Assembly (NCBI RefSeq): GCF_007197735.1
Contig: NZ_CP041637.1
Location: 620,001-684,000, forward strand
DNA from: Formosa sediminum
Lineage (GTDB): Bacteria > Bacteroidota > Bacteroidia > Flavobacteriales > Flavobacteriaceae
Length of the DNA stretch: 64,000 nt
Reading direction: 5' to 3'
The position numbers and the translations under genes were made by a program. Shown here piece by piece: positions 46,024-54,820 of the stretch. The first letter of the stretch is position 1; every line of letters begins with the position of its first letter. Below the pieces are notes generated by a model that was given only the letters and a program-made list of their open reading frames with translations, was not told where the DNA came from and did no database searches.

Positions 46024-47484
46024 ATGCTTAAGCAAAATTTACAGTTTAAATTATCGCAAAAATTATCTCCGCAGCAAATTCAATTAATGAAATTGATACA
46101 GTTGCCTACGCAAGCATTTGAACAACGCCTAAAGCAAGAAATTGAAGAAAACCCAGCACTAGATAGTGGTAAGGAAGAAACAGTAAATGAATTTGATGAT
46201 TTCGATAATACAGCCGATGATTATAGTGACGACTCTGAAACAATAAATTCAGAAGATATTAATGTTGATGAGTATTTGAGCGACGATGAAATCCCAGATT
46301 ACAGAACACAAGCCAACAACTACAGTAGCGACGATGAAGAAAAAACTATGCCTTATGCAGCAGGCACATCGTTTACGCAACATTTAATCTCTCAATTAAA
46401 CACTTTTAGATTAACTGAAGAAGAACGAGATATTGCCGAGTTTTTAGTAGGTAGTGTAGACGAAAGTGGTTACATACGTAGATCGACTTCAGACATTATG
46501 GACGATTTAGCATTTACTCAAAACGTATATACTACAGAAGACACTATAGAAAAAGTATTTCATACAGTACATCAATTAGATCCAGCAGGTGTTGGTGCTC
46601 GCAATTTACAAGAATGTTTAAGTATTCAATTACACCGAAAAGAAAAGTTTGCTGATATTGTTTTAGCAACCCAAATTATTGATGATGCTTTTGAACAATT
46701 TACAAAAAAGCATTACCAAAAACTAATGCAAAAATTTGATGTTAGTGAAGATCAATTAAAAGACGCTATTGAAGAAATTGAGCGTTTAAACCCAAAACCA
46801 GGAGGCTCATATTCTGGAAATAATAGAATAATAGAACATGTTGTACCTGATTTTGCCATACGAATTGTTGATGGCGAATTAGAACTTACATTAAACGGAA
46901 GAAATGCACCTGAATTACATGTCTCTCGCGAATATAACGACATGCTAAAAGGATATAAAGACACCAAAGACAAGTCCAAATCTCAAAAGGATGCTGTATC
47001 GTTCATCAAGCAAAAGTTAGACGCTGCAAAATGGTTTATAGAAGCCATTAAACAACGCCAACAAACTCTGTTTGTAACTATGAGTGCAATTATGCAGTAT
47101 CAGAAAGATTATTTTTTAACTGGAGATGAACGTAATTTAAAACCAATGATTTTAAAAGACATTGCCGATGAGATTAATATGGATGTTTCAACCGTTTCTA
47201 GAGTTGCTAACAGCAAATATGTCGATACGCCTTACGGTACTAAGCTTATCAAAGAATTCTTCTCAGAATCCATGAAAAACGACCAAGGAGAAGATGTGTC
47301 TACACGTGAAATTAAGATGATTTTAGGTACTGTTATAGATCAAGAAGATAAAAGAAAACCATTAACAGATGAAAATCTAGCAACTATTTTAAAAGAAAAA
47401 GGATATCCGATTGCTAGACGTACTGTTGCTAAGTACAGAGAACAATTAGATGTACCTGTTGCAAGACTTAGAAAACAATTGTAA
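46024..47484 (+). CDS. rpoN: RNA polymerase sigma-54 factor
   Basis: Alternative sigma factor that needs an AAA+ activator to open promoters. It has 486 residues. Region I is Gln/Leu-rich (LSPQQIQLMKLIQLPTQAFE), region II is very acidic (about 52-100), then come the core-binding domain and the C-terminal DNA-binding domain with the RpoN box ARRTVAKYRE at 464-473. All parts are present. No sigma-54 activator gene lies in this window. It is followed after 84 bp by a membrane protein gene. Confidence 0.97.
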   Translation: MLKQNLQFKLSQKLSPQQIQLMKLIQLPTQAFEQRLKQEIEENPALDSGKEETVNEFDDFDNTADDYSDDSETINSEDINVDEYLSDDEIPDYRTQANNYSSDDEEKTMPYAAGTSFTQHLISQLNTFRLTEEERDIAEFLVGSVDESGYIRRSTSDIMDDLAFTQNVYTTEDTIEKVFHTVHQLDPAGVGARNLQECLSIQLHRKEKFADIVLATQIIDDAFEQFTKKHYQKLMQKFDVSEDQLKDAIEEIERLNPKPGGSYSGNNRIIEHVVPDFAIRIVDGELELTLNGRNAPELHVSREYNDMLKGYKDTKDKSKSQKDAVSFIKQKLDAAKWFIEAIKQRQQTLFVTMSAIMQYQKDYFLTGDERNLKPMILKDIADEINMDVSTVSRVANSKYVDTPYGTKLIKEFFSESMKNDQGEDVSTREIKMILGTVIDQEDKRKPLTDENLATILKEKGYPIARRTVAKYREQLDVPVARLRKQL

Positions 47485-47568
47485 AAAAAAATATTGGTTT
47501 AGAAGAGAGTTTAAGTGATGCGCATTATTTCGCTTTACGCATTTATAATTTAAAGTATATAAAATACT

Positions 47569-48165
47569 ATGCTAAAAAGCATTTCTTATATTTTTCACCC
47601 CGTATTTATGCCGCTCTTGGGTGTACTCTTTTATTTTACAAAGTCGCCTAGATTTATACCTCAAGCAGTTATTGAGACAAAGTTAGTCTCACTAACCATA
47701 CTTACCGTTGTGCTGCCCTTGCTTTCAATACTTTTATTAAAAATGTTAGGCAAAGTTAACTCCATAAATTTACCTCAAGCAAAAGAGCGTATACTCCCTT
47801 TAATAATTTTTAGTATAATACTATTAATTGTAATTAAACGGATAATAACACCATATGATTTTATAGAATTATACTATTTTTTTGTTGCAATTCTAGCATC
47901 TACAATGAGTACATTAATGTTAAACATTTTAAACTTTAAAAGTAGTATTCACATGATGGCAATCTGTGGGGTTTGTATGTTTTTTATAGGCTTAAGCATA
48001 CATTTTAGTATAAATATATTAATGAGTTTGGCGATCATTTTCTTTATTATGGGCGCAGTAGCAACATCGAGACTAAGTTTAAAAGCACATAACTATCCTG
48101 AGCTGTTAATTGGCTGTGCAACAGGTGTGATTCCGCAACTAATATTAATACCAAATTGGTTATAA
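47569..48165 (+). CDS. Polytopic membrane protein of unknown function
   Basis: It has 198 residues, almost all hydrophobic, with about six helices. The sequence begins LKSISYIFHPVFMPLLGVLFY, and LPQAKERILPL is a polar break after the second or third helix. The pattern faintly resembles PAP2-type phosphatase folds, but the phosphatase motifs are not clear, so I leave it unassigned. It probably lies in one unit with rpoN. Its last 6 bp overlap the convergent PorT-like gene. Confidence 0.75.
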   Translation: MLKSISYIFHPVFMPLLGVLFYFTKSPRFIPQAVIETKLVSLTILTVVLPLLSILLLKMLGKVNSINLPQAKERILPLIIFSIILLIVIKRIITPYDFIELYYFFVAILASTMSTLMLNILNFKSSIHMMAICGVCMFFIGLSIHFSINILMSLAIIFFIMGAVATSRLSLKAHNYPELLIGCATGVIPQLILIPNWL

Positions 48166-48888
48166 CATATAAAAAATTAAACCTAGTTTAATTGCATTCA
48201 TTTCTATACGTTCTTGAGAGATTAATGTTGTTACATCATCTTTAAATATCGGGTTTAATGCATAATACACATAAAAGTTCCATGTGTTATACCCCACACT
48301 TAAAGTTAATCCATATTGTAAATCGTTAAAACCATCGACATCTGTATATCTAACTTCTGCTACTTCACCTTTAAAGTTACTTATATGTGAAAACACATAA
48401 CCTAACTTAAAACCTGTATATATACGCCAAAAACGGTAATCTGTTGGGGTAGATGTACGCCATCTAAATTCAATAGGCAATTCAACCATATGTAAGTAAA
48501 AATTGTTTTTACTGTAGTCAAACTCATACGTATCGTCTAAAACTACATAATTCACCGTATGGTCTTCACCTTCTATAATCCCTAAATTTTGATTATAAGA
48601 ATTGTAAGAATAGCCAAGCCCTACTCCTATAGCAATATTTCTTCGTTTATTAATAGGCATGTCTTTAATAAAGCCCGCATGTAACCCTAAAGAAAATCCT
48701 GTTTGATCTACACCTGAAGGGAGTTTAGATAAAATGTTATATGTTGCAGAAAAATAAAATTGATCTTCTTTATACAAAGAATCTATAACTGTTAAAGCGT
48801 CATCATTAACACTTACTTGACTTTGTGCAAAACTTGTATTATGAATACCAAAATATATAATACATAATAAGACGTATAAATTTTTCAT
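48160..48888 (-). CDS. PorT-like outer-membrane beta-barrel protein
   Basis: It has 242 residues with a signal peptide (about 1-21, ending TSFAQ). The mature part consists of repeated amphipathic strands: SLGLHAGFIKDMPI, IAIGVGLGYSYNSYN, FYLHMVELPIEFRWRT, TGFKLGYVFSH and YGLTLSVGYNTWNFYVYY, ending in KLGLIFYML. ELPIEFRWRT is typical of the PorT/outer_membrane_beta-barrel family. PorT proper is a type IX secretion component, but this family has many paralogues, so that role is not proven. It lies downstream of the exb genes, separated by a terminator. Confidence 0.78.
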   Translation of the reverse strand: MKNLYVLLCIIYFGIHNTSFAQSQVSVNDDALTVIDSLYKEDQFYFSATYNILSKLPSGVDQTGFSLGLHAGFIKDMPINKRRNIAIGVGLGYSYNSYNQNLGIIEGEDHTVNYVVLDDTYEFDYSKNNFYLHMVELPIEFRWRTSTPTDYRFWRIYTGFKLGYVFSHISNFKGEVAEVRYTDVDGFNDLQYGLTLSVGYNTWNFYVYYALNPIFKDDVTTLISQERIEMNAIKLGLIFYML

Positions 48889-48944
48889 AGCAAAATAAGC
48901 TTAGACTAAAATTAAAACAATAAAATTAATAAACACTACTATAT

Positions 48945-48980
48945 AAAAAAGGTGCTTTGATTAAATCAAAACACCTTTTA
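48945..48980 (-). terminator. Terminator of the exbB-exbD-exbD operon
   Basis: On the minus strand AAAAGGTG and TTTTGATT pair with their complements around a short turn and run into a T tract. It lies between the end of the last exbD and the start of the PorT-like gene. Confidence 0.82.
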
Positions 48981-49002
48981 TAATATAAAATTAAGAGTAA
49001 AC

Positions 49003-49488
49003 TTAGTTCTTTAAACCAGAGAGTGCATCACCTTTTCTAGTTGTATAATTTATTTTTAACGCATTTACTTTACGTAATTCCTGCTTAATATCAGATACTA
49101 ATCCCATATTGGCTTTACTATCTACCTTAAGTGCAGTTGTTAAAAATGGTACTAATTCTTCACGTTTAGAAGCTCTTTCAGCAGCAATAAAAGCAGCGAT
49201 CTCAGACACATCTGCAAATTTATCGTTTAACTGAATTCTAGACTCTGTACCGTATTGACTTTCGTATCTCTGACTAGGTTTACCTGCATAGATATACATT
49301 ACCAAATCTTTCTTATCAAGTTTTTCAACTTGATCTGCAGCAGGTAATTTATTCTCAATCATTAAGGTGTTTTGTCTCATTACAGTAGCCACCATAAAGA
49401 AGAATAATAACATAAATACAATATCCGGTAATGATGCGGTAGATATTGCAGGTAAATCTCCTCCTTTTTTCTTTTTAAATTTAGACAT
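49003..49488 (-). CDS. ExbD/TolR-family protein 1
   Basis: It has 161 residues: a short basic cytoplasmic tail, one membrane helix (about 21-39) containing Asp22 in LPDIVFMLLFFFMVATV, and a periplasmic domain of about 120 residues. This membrane Asp is the proton-carrying residue in ExbD/TolR. It pairs with ExbB to turn proton flow into mechanical work on the outer membrane. It is 16 bp after a second ExbD-type gene. Confidence 0.93.
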   Translation of the reverse strand: MSKFKKKKGGDLPAISTASLPDIVFMLLFFFMVATVMRQNTLMIENKLPAADQVEKLDKKDLVMYIYAGKPSQRYESQYGTESRIQLNDKFADVSEIAAFIAAERASKREELVPFLTTALKVDSKANMGLVSDIKQELRKVNALKINYTTRKGDALSGLKN

Positions 49489-49504
49489 AGATTTTTGTGT
49501 TTAT

Positions 49505-50143
49505 CTAATTAGACTTTTTAGGCTCTGCTTCAGAGAATTTTTGAGGAACCAATATTTTGATAGCCTCTAACTTCTCTTTTAAACTTTCTTTCTCAGAAGA
49601 AGATGTTCTTGGATCTGAATACTTTTGGTCTGCTTCTACAAAATTCATATTTAAATTAGGATAAGCTTTTACAAACTCTCTATTTCTAATTTGATTATAA
49701 GCAGCTAATATTTCATTCTGTACTGCAATGTACACATCATATTTAGTTGCTCTGTCATTTTGTAAAGACACAATTGCTTTATCAAAGTTATCCGATGATT
49801 TAGGATTTCTTTTACCCTGACAATTTTTACAAGCATCAGAGCCAGTTCCACCACCATTATCTAAGAAATCGACTGCGGCTTTACGCAAATCTTTAATTTC
49901 AATCACTTTCTCTTCGCCTCCTGTTTTCAATAACAAGTCGTTATTTTTATTAACCTGTAATTGGAAAATATTTTTTTCCTTGATAATTACATCTTGTTCT
50001 TGATTTTCATCAAGAGGTGGAAGTTTTCTACTCAAACCAGAATCGGTTTCAATAGTTGTTGTTACTAAGAAAAATATTAAAAGTAAGAAAGCGATGTCAG
50101 CCATAGAGCCTGCATTAACTTCTGGTGCTGATCTTTTTGCCAT
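49505..50143 (-). CDS. ExbD/TolR-family protein 2 with periplasmic CxxC
   Basis: It has 212 residues, longer than ExbD 1. One membrane helix (about 14-30) holds Asp16 in MADIAFLLLIFFLVTT. The periplasmic part has an insertion with a CKNC pair at 105-108 and a basic KRNPK segment, then a helical C-terminus rich in Lys and Glu. The Cys pair is not part of the ExbD core and could form a disulfide in the periplasm. It lies between the four-helix protein gene (6 bp) and ExbD 1. Confidence 0.92.
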   Translation of the reverse strand: MAKRSAPEVNAGSMADIAFLLLIFFLVTTTIETDSGLSRKLPPLDENQEQDVIIKEKNIFQLQVNKNNDLLLKTGGEEKVIEIKDLRKAAVDFLDNGGGTGSDACKNCQGKRNPKSSDNFDKAIVSLQNDRATKYDVYIAVQNEILAAYNQIRNREFVKAYPNLNMNFVEADQKYSDPRTSSSEKESLKEKLEAIKILVPQKFSEAEPKKSN

Positions 50144-50149
50144 AATTAC

Positions 50150-50566
50150 TTAGTTTAGTATTTTTTTAATGTTTGCATACACCATTGATAAAACAGCGAT
50201 TGCTGCTAAGAAATAAAATGCATATAATCCAGCACCAACATATTTTGAAGTTGCTTCGCTAACATCCATTCCTTTATTAGTAAAAGGTGTTAAATCTAAA
50301 TCTGTTCCTGAAGACATTGCATAAGCGACAAATAGAATCACTAAAAATGCTCCCACAGACATTAAAGTCTTTTTTATGTCACCTTCAAACAATCCTTTTA
50401 TCACAAATATTAACACTAAAGCTAATATTAAAGCAAGGGTTGCATAAGTAACATATAGCATGTTGTCTATCATACTTTCACTTCCAGAAATAATCATCAA
50501 ACCGAAAATTATTCCTATCACTGATAGTACTCCAACAATAATTGTTATTATTTTATGTAAACTCAT
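50150..50566 (-). CDS. Small membrane protein within the exb operon
   Basis: It has 138 residues with four hydrophobic helices (about 7-27, 36-58, 69-86, 113-133). Between helices 3 and 4 is a short polar loop, SSGTDLDLTPFTNKG. I recognise no domain. It sits between exbB (21-bp gap) and exbD2 (6-bp gap), so it is co-transcribed and may be an accessory part of the motor complex. That role is an inference from position. Confidence 0.8.
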   Translation of the reverse strand: MSLHKIITIIVGVLSVIGIIFGLMIISGSESMIDNMLYVTYATLALILALVLIFVIKGLFEGDIKKTLMSVGAFLVILFVAYAMSSGTDLDLTPFTNKGMDVSEATSKYVGAGLYAFYFLAAIAVLSMVYANIKKILN

Positions 50567-50587
50567 CGTTTAATGTGTTTTAAATTA

Positions 50588-51361
50588 TTACTTCTTGTAT
50601 CTGATTAACAAGTCCATTAATGTAATTGAAGCATCTTCCATATCGTTAACGATACTATCAATTTTAGCAATAATGTAGTTGTAAAAGATTTGAAGAATAA
50701 TTGCAACAATTAATCCAAATACTGTTGTTAATAAGGCTACTTTAATACCTCCAGCAACAAGTGATGGTTGCATATCTCCAGCTGCTTCAATTTTATCGAA
50801 AGCTTGAATCATCCCTATTACCGTACCCATGAATCCTAACATTGGAGCTAAGGCGATAAATAATGAAATCCAAGATACGTTTTTCTCAAGTTGTCCCATT
50901 TGTACACCACCGTAAGCTACAACAGCTTTTTCAGCAGCTTCTAAACCTTCATCAGTTCTGTCCAATCCTTGATAGAATATAGAAGCAACAGGTCCTTTTG
51001 TATTTCTACAAACTTCCTTTGCAGCTTCAACACCACCTGATTGTAATGCGTCTTCTACTTTTTGAGTTAATTTTTTTGTATTTGTTGAAGATAAATTTAA
51101 AAAGATAATTCTCTCAATAGCAATAGCTAAACCTAGAATTAAACATAATAATACGATTCCCATGAATCCAGCGCCCCCTTCTATAAAACGCTTTTTTAAT
51201 TCTTGGTGAAAACCTAAATCTTCAGTTGCAGTTGCGGCTGCATCATCTTGAATTGAAGAAACTACGGTAGTTGCTACAGCAGCAGCGCTTGTTGTAGTTG
51301 CATTAACAGTTCCGAATGCCACCATAAATGTAATGGCTAGGATAGAAAATAATCTTTTCAT
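50588..51361 (-). CDS. exbB: MotA/TolQ/ExbB proton-channel family protein
   Basis: It has 257 residues. An N-terminal signal-like hydrophobic segment (about 1-22) is followed by an Ala-rich periplasmic stretch, then the three-helix ExbB core: a helix near 65-87 and the long pair near 165-240, with the family motif LFIALAPMLGFMGTVIGMIQAF. It forms the pentameric channel around the ExbD dimer. It is first in the exb operon. The closest -7 box is a near match, TATCTTTA, at 51395-51402 on the minus strand. Confidence 0.94.
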   Translation of the reverse strand: MKRLFSILAITFMVAFGTVNATTTSAAAVATTVVSSIQDDAAATATEDLGFHQELKKRFIEGGAGFMGIVLLCLILGLAIAIERIIFLNLSSTNTKKLTQKVEDALQSGGVEAAKEVCRNTKGPVASIFYQGLDRTDEGLEAAEKAVVAYGGVQMGQLEKNVSWISLFIALAPMLGFMGTVIGMIQAFDKIEAAGDMQPSLVAGGIKVALLTTVFGLIVAIILQIFYNYIIAKIDSIVNDMEDASITLMDLLIRYKK

Positions 51362-51449
51362 TGTTCTTGATCTTAATTTTATTAGTTAAAGTGTTAAAGA
51401 TATAAAAAAAATGTAATTAAAAAACAAAAAACATCATCAGAATTATCTG

Positions 51450-51537
51450 CAGAGAGGAAGGGATTCGAACCCTCGATACCCTTTTGGAGTATACACACTT
51501 TCCAGGCGTGCGCCTTCGACCACTCGGCCACCTCTCT
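51450..51537 (-). tRNA. tRNA-Ser (anticodon GGA)
   Basis: An 88-nt cloverleaf with a long variable arm as expected for serine. Acceptor AGAGAGG/CCTCTCT, anticodon loop CTGGAAA (GGA), T arm GAGGG-TTCGAAT-CCCTT, discriminator G. No CCA is encoded. Confidence 0.96.
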
Positions 51538-51609
51538 GTTTTTCATTTTTAAATAACATATGGCAAATAACAAAAAATCTTTAAGACATGAAAGTTTTAT
51601 CAGTTAATT

Positions 51610-52641
51610 TTAAGTCATTTCTCCCCGTAAAGATGTTTCATATATGGTTTTGAATACTTTAGCTGAAACATGCTGTCCTAACAAATACATTAATTTACAG
51701 ATCGCGGCTTCTGAAGTAATGTCTTTTCCGGAAATTACGCCTATAGCTTTCAATTTTTCGCTTGTTTCATATTGTCCCATAAGCACACTTCCTCCAGAAC
51801 ATTGGGTGATGTTAATTATATGTATTCCTTTAGAAATAGCTGATTTTAAAATTGTATAAAACCAGTGTTCTGTAGTACAATTTCCTGATCCATAAGTTTC
51901 TAAGACCACACCTTTTAAACCCGGTGTATTGAAAACACTTTTTAATATCCCTTGAGAAATTCCTGGATATAATTTTACCAAAGCAATATTTATATCTAAT
52001 TTTTTATGAACCTTGAATTTTTTGTTAAGGTTAGGCTTAAATAAATATTCTTGGTTAACTTTTAAGTGCACTCCAGATGTAACTAGTGCAGGGTAATTTA
52101 AAGAGGCAAAGGCTTCAAAATGTTCGGCATTTATTTTAGTAGTTCTATTAGCTCGATATAATTTATATTCAAAATATAAAGTCACCTCTTTTATTACAGG
52201 CTTATTAAAACGCTGCAGTGAGGCCACATGTATGGATGTTATTAAATTTTCTTTTGCATCTGTACGTAAATCGCCAATAGGTAATTGCGATCCTGTAAAC
52301 ACGATTGGTTTTGCTAAATGTTCTAGCATGAAGCTTAATGCTGAAGCCGTGTAACTCATAGTATCACTACCATGTAAAACTACAAAACCATCATATACAT
52401 CGTAATTGGTCTCTATAATTTCGGCAATATCTATCCAATATTTCGGATTCATATTACTGGAGTCTATAGGCTCTTTAAAAGAAAAGGTATCTATACCGCA
52501 GTCCAATTGTTTTAACTCCGGAATTTTATCTAATAAATTTTTAAAATCAAAAGCTCTTAGAGCTCCTGTTTCAAAATCTTTAACCATCCCAATTGTTCCA
52601 CCTGTATATATTAGCAGTATGTTAGTTTTAGTTTTTGTCAT
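51610..52641 (-). CDS. ansA: Type I L-asparaginase
   Basis: Hydrolyses asparagine to aspartate and ammonia in the cytoplasm. It has 343 residues with no signal peptide. Both asparaginase motifs are present: IYTGGTIGM near the N-terminus with the nucleophilic Thr, and VLHGSDTMSYTASALSFM near 90-105. The absence of an export signal and the overall length fit the low-affinity cytoplasmic type. It lies 3 bp after tatD, so the two are co-transcribed. Confidence 0.94.
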   Translation of the reverse strand: MTKTKTNILLIYTGGTIGMVKDFETGALRAFDFKNLLDKIPELKQLDCGIDTFSFKEPIDSSNMNPKYWIDIAEIIETNYDVYDGFVVLHGSDTMSYTASALSFMLEHLAKPIVFTGSQLPIGDLRTDAKENLITSIHVASLQRFNKPVIKEVTLYFEYKLYRANRTTKINAEHFEAFASLNYPALVTSGVHLKVNQEYLFKPNLNKKFKVHKKLDINIALVKLYPGISQGILKSVFNTPGLKGVVLETYGSGNCTTEHWFYTILKSAISKGIHIINITQCSGGSVLMGQYETSEKLKAIGVISGKDITSEAAICKLMYLLGQHVSAKVFKTIYETSLRGEMT

Positions 52642-52644
52642 CTA

Positions 52645-53412
52645 TTATATACTAAATATATCTTTAGAATTTTGTGTGGTAATTTTGGCGATTTCAGATT
52701 CTGAACATTCGTAAATATCGGAAAGTTTTTCTAATACTTTTAATATATAGAAGCTTTCGTTACGTTTTCCGCGGTAGGGTGTAGGAGCTAAATACGGTGA
52801 ATCTGTTTCTAATACAATATGTTTTAAATCTATATTTTTTAAAAATGTATCTATTTTTCCATTTTTAAAGGTTACAACACCTCCAATCCCTAACTTCATA
52901 TTGTATGATATGGCTTTTTCTGCCTGCTCTAAACTACCCGTAAAACAATGAAAAACACCGAAGAGATCTTCTCCTTTCTCTTCTTCTAAAATATTAAACA
53001 CCTCATCGAAAGCCTCTCTACAATGAATAACTATAGGTAATTTATTTGCTTTTGCAAGTTTAATTTGTTGCCTAAACGCGTCTTCTTGAATGGCAAGCGT
53101 AGATTTATCCCAATACAGATCAATACCAATTTCTCCAATTGCGTAATACGTATGGGATTTAAGGAGCTGTTCTACATGAATCAACTCGTCTTTATAATTT
53201 TCTTTTACATGTGTTGGATGCAAACCCGACATTAAAAACATATGCTCTGGAAAATCCTGTTTTAACTGAAGCATTTGTGCTGTATAGGTAGAATCTATAG
53301 CCGGGATAAAAAACCTAGAAATTCCTGCCTTAATAGCACGTGTTATGATATCTTGTCTATCATCATCAAAAGCTTCACTGTATAAATGTGTATGGGTATC
53401 TGTTATAATCAT
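52645..53412 (-). CDS. tatD: TatD-family metal-dependent hydrolase
   Basis: It has 255 residues and a TIM-barrel hydrolase fold. Metal ligands are visible in DTHTHLYSEAFDDDR, GEIGIDLY, VIHCREA, HCFTGS and ETDSPYLAP. Family members have DNase or D-aminoacyl-tRNA deacylase activity. The start ATG at 53412 gives the standard MIITDTHTHLY N-terminus and lies only 4 nt after a -7 promoter box, so the mRNA may be leaderless. ansA follows directly. Confidence 0.94.
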   Translation of the reverse strand: MIITDTHTHLYSEAFDDDRQDIITRAIKAGISRFFIPAIDSTYTAQMLQLKQDFPEHMFLMSGLHPTHVKENYKDELIHVEQLLKSHTYYAIGEIGIDLYWDKSTLAIQEDAFRQQIKLAKANKLPIVIHCREAFDEVFNILEEEKGEDLFGVFHCFTGSLEQAEKAISYNMKLGIGGVVTFKNGKIDTFLKNIDLKHIVLETDSPYLAPTPYRGKRNESFYILKVLEKLSDIYECSESEIAKITTQNSKDIFSI

Positions 53413-53416
53413 TCTG

Positions 53417-53424
53417 CAAAATTA
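53417..53424 (-). promoter_or_regulatory. -7 element immediately before tatD (possible leaderless promoter)
   Basis: Minus-strand TAATTTTG, an exact TAnnTTTG match, with only CAGA between it and the ATG. The expected start of transcription falls on or next to the start codon. Confidence 0.5.
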
Positions 53425-53439
53425 ATGGTTTTACATTAG

Positions 53440-53447
53440 TATATTTG
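53440..53447 (+). promoter_or_regulatory. -7 element for the retropepsin-like gene
   Basis: TATATTTG, an exact TAnnTTTG match, 19 nt before the ATG at 53467. It is divergent from the tatD promoter and within 16 bp of it, so the two polymerase sites overlap. Confidence 0.55.
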
Positions 53448-53466
53448 TCTAAATTAATTTTTTAAA

Positions 53467-53925
53467 ATGGCATCACTCCAAGAATTTCTATTAAATAAAG
53501 ATTACGTTAAAATAAAACTCAAACTTACAAAAACCAATCATTTTGAAATTCTAGCAACCATAAATGGCGAAAAGGGCTTGTTTATACTAGATACAGGAGC
53601 TTCAAGTTCGTGTGTTGGATTTGGAGCTACAGAACGGTTTCATTTAAAGGTTAAAGACTCTACAGTTAAAGCTGCAGGTGCGGGAGCAACAAATATGATT
53701 ACACAGCTTTCTAAAAACAATAGTATTAAAATAGGGAAATGGAAGAAAGGTAAACTGAGTTTAATTTTATTTGATTTAACCCATGTTAACACCGCTCTAA
53801 TAAATCACAATTCTACACCTGTAGATGGTATTATTGGTGCAGATATTCTTAAAAAAGGAAAAGGGATAATTGACTACGACAAAAAATATCTCTATTTAAA
53901 AAAAACCTCTTTAGCCAAGAAATAG
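53467..53925 (+). CDS. Retropepsin-like aspartic protease domain protein
   Basis: It has 152 residues, one copy of the retropepsin-like fold. The catalytic motif is FILDTGASSS, and the second half has the flap and DGIIGADILKKG, a known pattern in this family. A dimer would be needed to form a full active site. No signal peptide is visible, so it appears cytoplasmic. No substrate is known. It is followed after 34 bp by a response regulator gene on the same strand. Confidence 0.85.
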   Translation: MASLQEFLLNKDYVKIKLKLTKTNHFEILATINGEKGLFILDTGASSSCVGFGATERFHLKVKDSTVKAAGAGATNMITQLSKNNSIKIGKWKKGKLSLILFDLTHVNTALINHNSTPVDGIIGADILKKGKGIIDYDKKYLYLKKTSLAKK

Positions 53926-53959
53926 TATATTTAATATATAATATAAGAATTCTCCCTCT

Positions 53960-54592
53960 ATGAAATCTTCAATTGTGATTGCTGATGATCATCCTTTAAT
54001 GTTAAAAGGGATGACAAATTACTTGACGTCTATAAATTATAATATTATAGGAAGTGCTACAGATGGACAATCGGCATACAATCTTATTGTTAAACTTAAA
54101 CCTGAAATTGCCATACTAGATATAAGAATGCCCAATAGATCTGGGATAGAGATTGCCGAAGATTGCAAAAAAAACAATATTTCTACAAAAATTATTTTAA
54201 TCACTTTTGATAAACGCGAAGATGTGTATTACAAAGCAAAGGAATTAAATATTTATGGATATATTTTAAAAGAGTTTGCTGTTGAAGAAATTGAAAATTG
54301 CATTGAAAGCGTAATTACCAACACGCCATACTTTAGTCAAGAGATTATTCCCAACCTAGAAAAATCAAAAAACAACAACGATTTAACGGTTCTAAACAAA
54401 TTAACCAGGACAGAAATTAAAATATTAAAACTTATTGCCAAAAACAAAACTAGTCCAGAAATAGCAGATAATTTATGTGTCTCTTCTAGAACTGTAGATA
54501 AGCATAGAAGCAACATTGTGAACAAGCTCAAACTCGAAGGAAAACACAATGCATTATTTATTTGGGCAAATAATCATAAAGACATTCTGTAA
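53960..54592 (+). CDS. NarL/LuxR-type response regulator
   Basis: It has 210 residues. The receiver domain (1-120) has the acidic pair Asp9-Asp10, the phospho-acceptor Asp54 in AILDIRMP, and a conserved Lys in YILKEF. The LuxR-type helix-turn-helix (about 145-205) has LTRTEIKILKLIAKNKTSPE and LCVSSRTVDKHRSNIVNKLK. There is no histidine kinase next to it, so it is an orphan here. A terminator lies about 90 bp downstream. Confidence 0.95.
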   Translation: MKSSIVIADDHPLMLKGMTNYLTSINYNIIGSATDGQSAYNLIVKLKPEIAILDIRMPNRSGIEIAEDCKKNNISTKIILITFDKREDVYYKAKELNIYGYILKEFAVEEIENCIESVITNTPYFSQEIIPNLEKSKNNNDLTVLNKLTRTEIKILKLIAKNKTSPEIADNLCVSSRTVDKHRSNIVNKLKLEGKHNALFIWANNHKDIL

Positions 54593-54682
54593 GAATACGT
54601 ATAAACACGTATTTCATACCACATACAAATAAAATACCTTTACAGTGCTATTAATTAGTTCTTAGGGAGGATTATTAATTTT

Positions 54683-54714
54683 AACTCTGCATTATAATAG
54701 TGCAGAGTTTTTAA
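54683..54714 (+). terminator. Terminator downstream of the response regulator
   Basis: AACTCTGCA (54683-54691) pairs with TGCAGAGTT (54701-54709), followed by T residues. About 90 bp of non-coding sequence separates it from the gene, including a small stem at 54594-54613. Confidence 0.85.
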
Positions 54715-54820
54715 TTTAAGATGACTTTTACACAAATAATCAAAATCTTAGATTAAGACATTCAAACCATCTTACTTTACAATTAGTGTGCTCTCTAATT
54801 ACGTAAACAATTTAAGTGAT

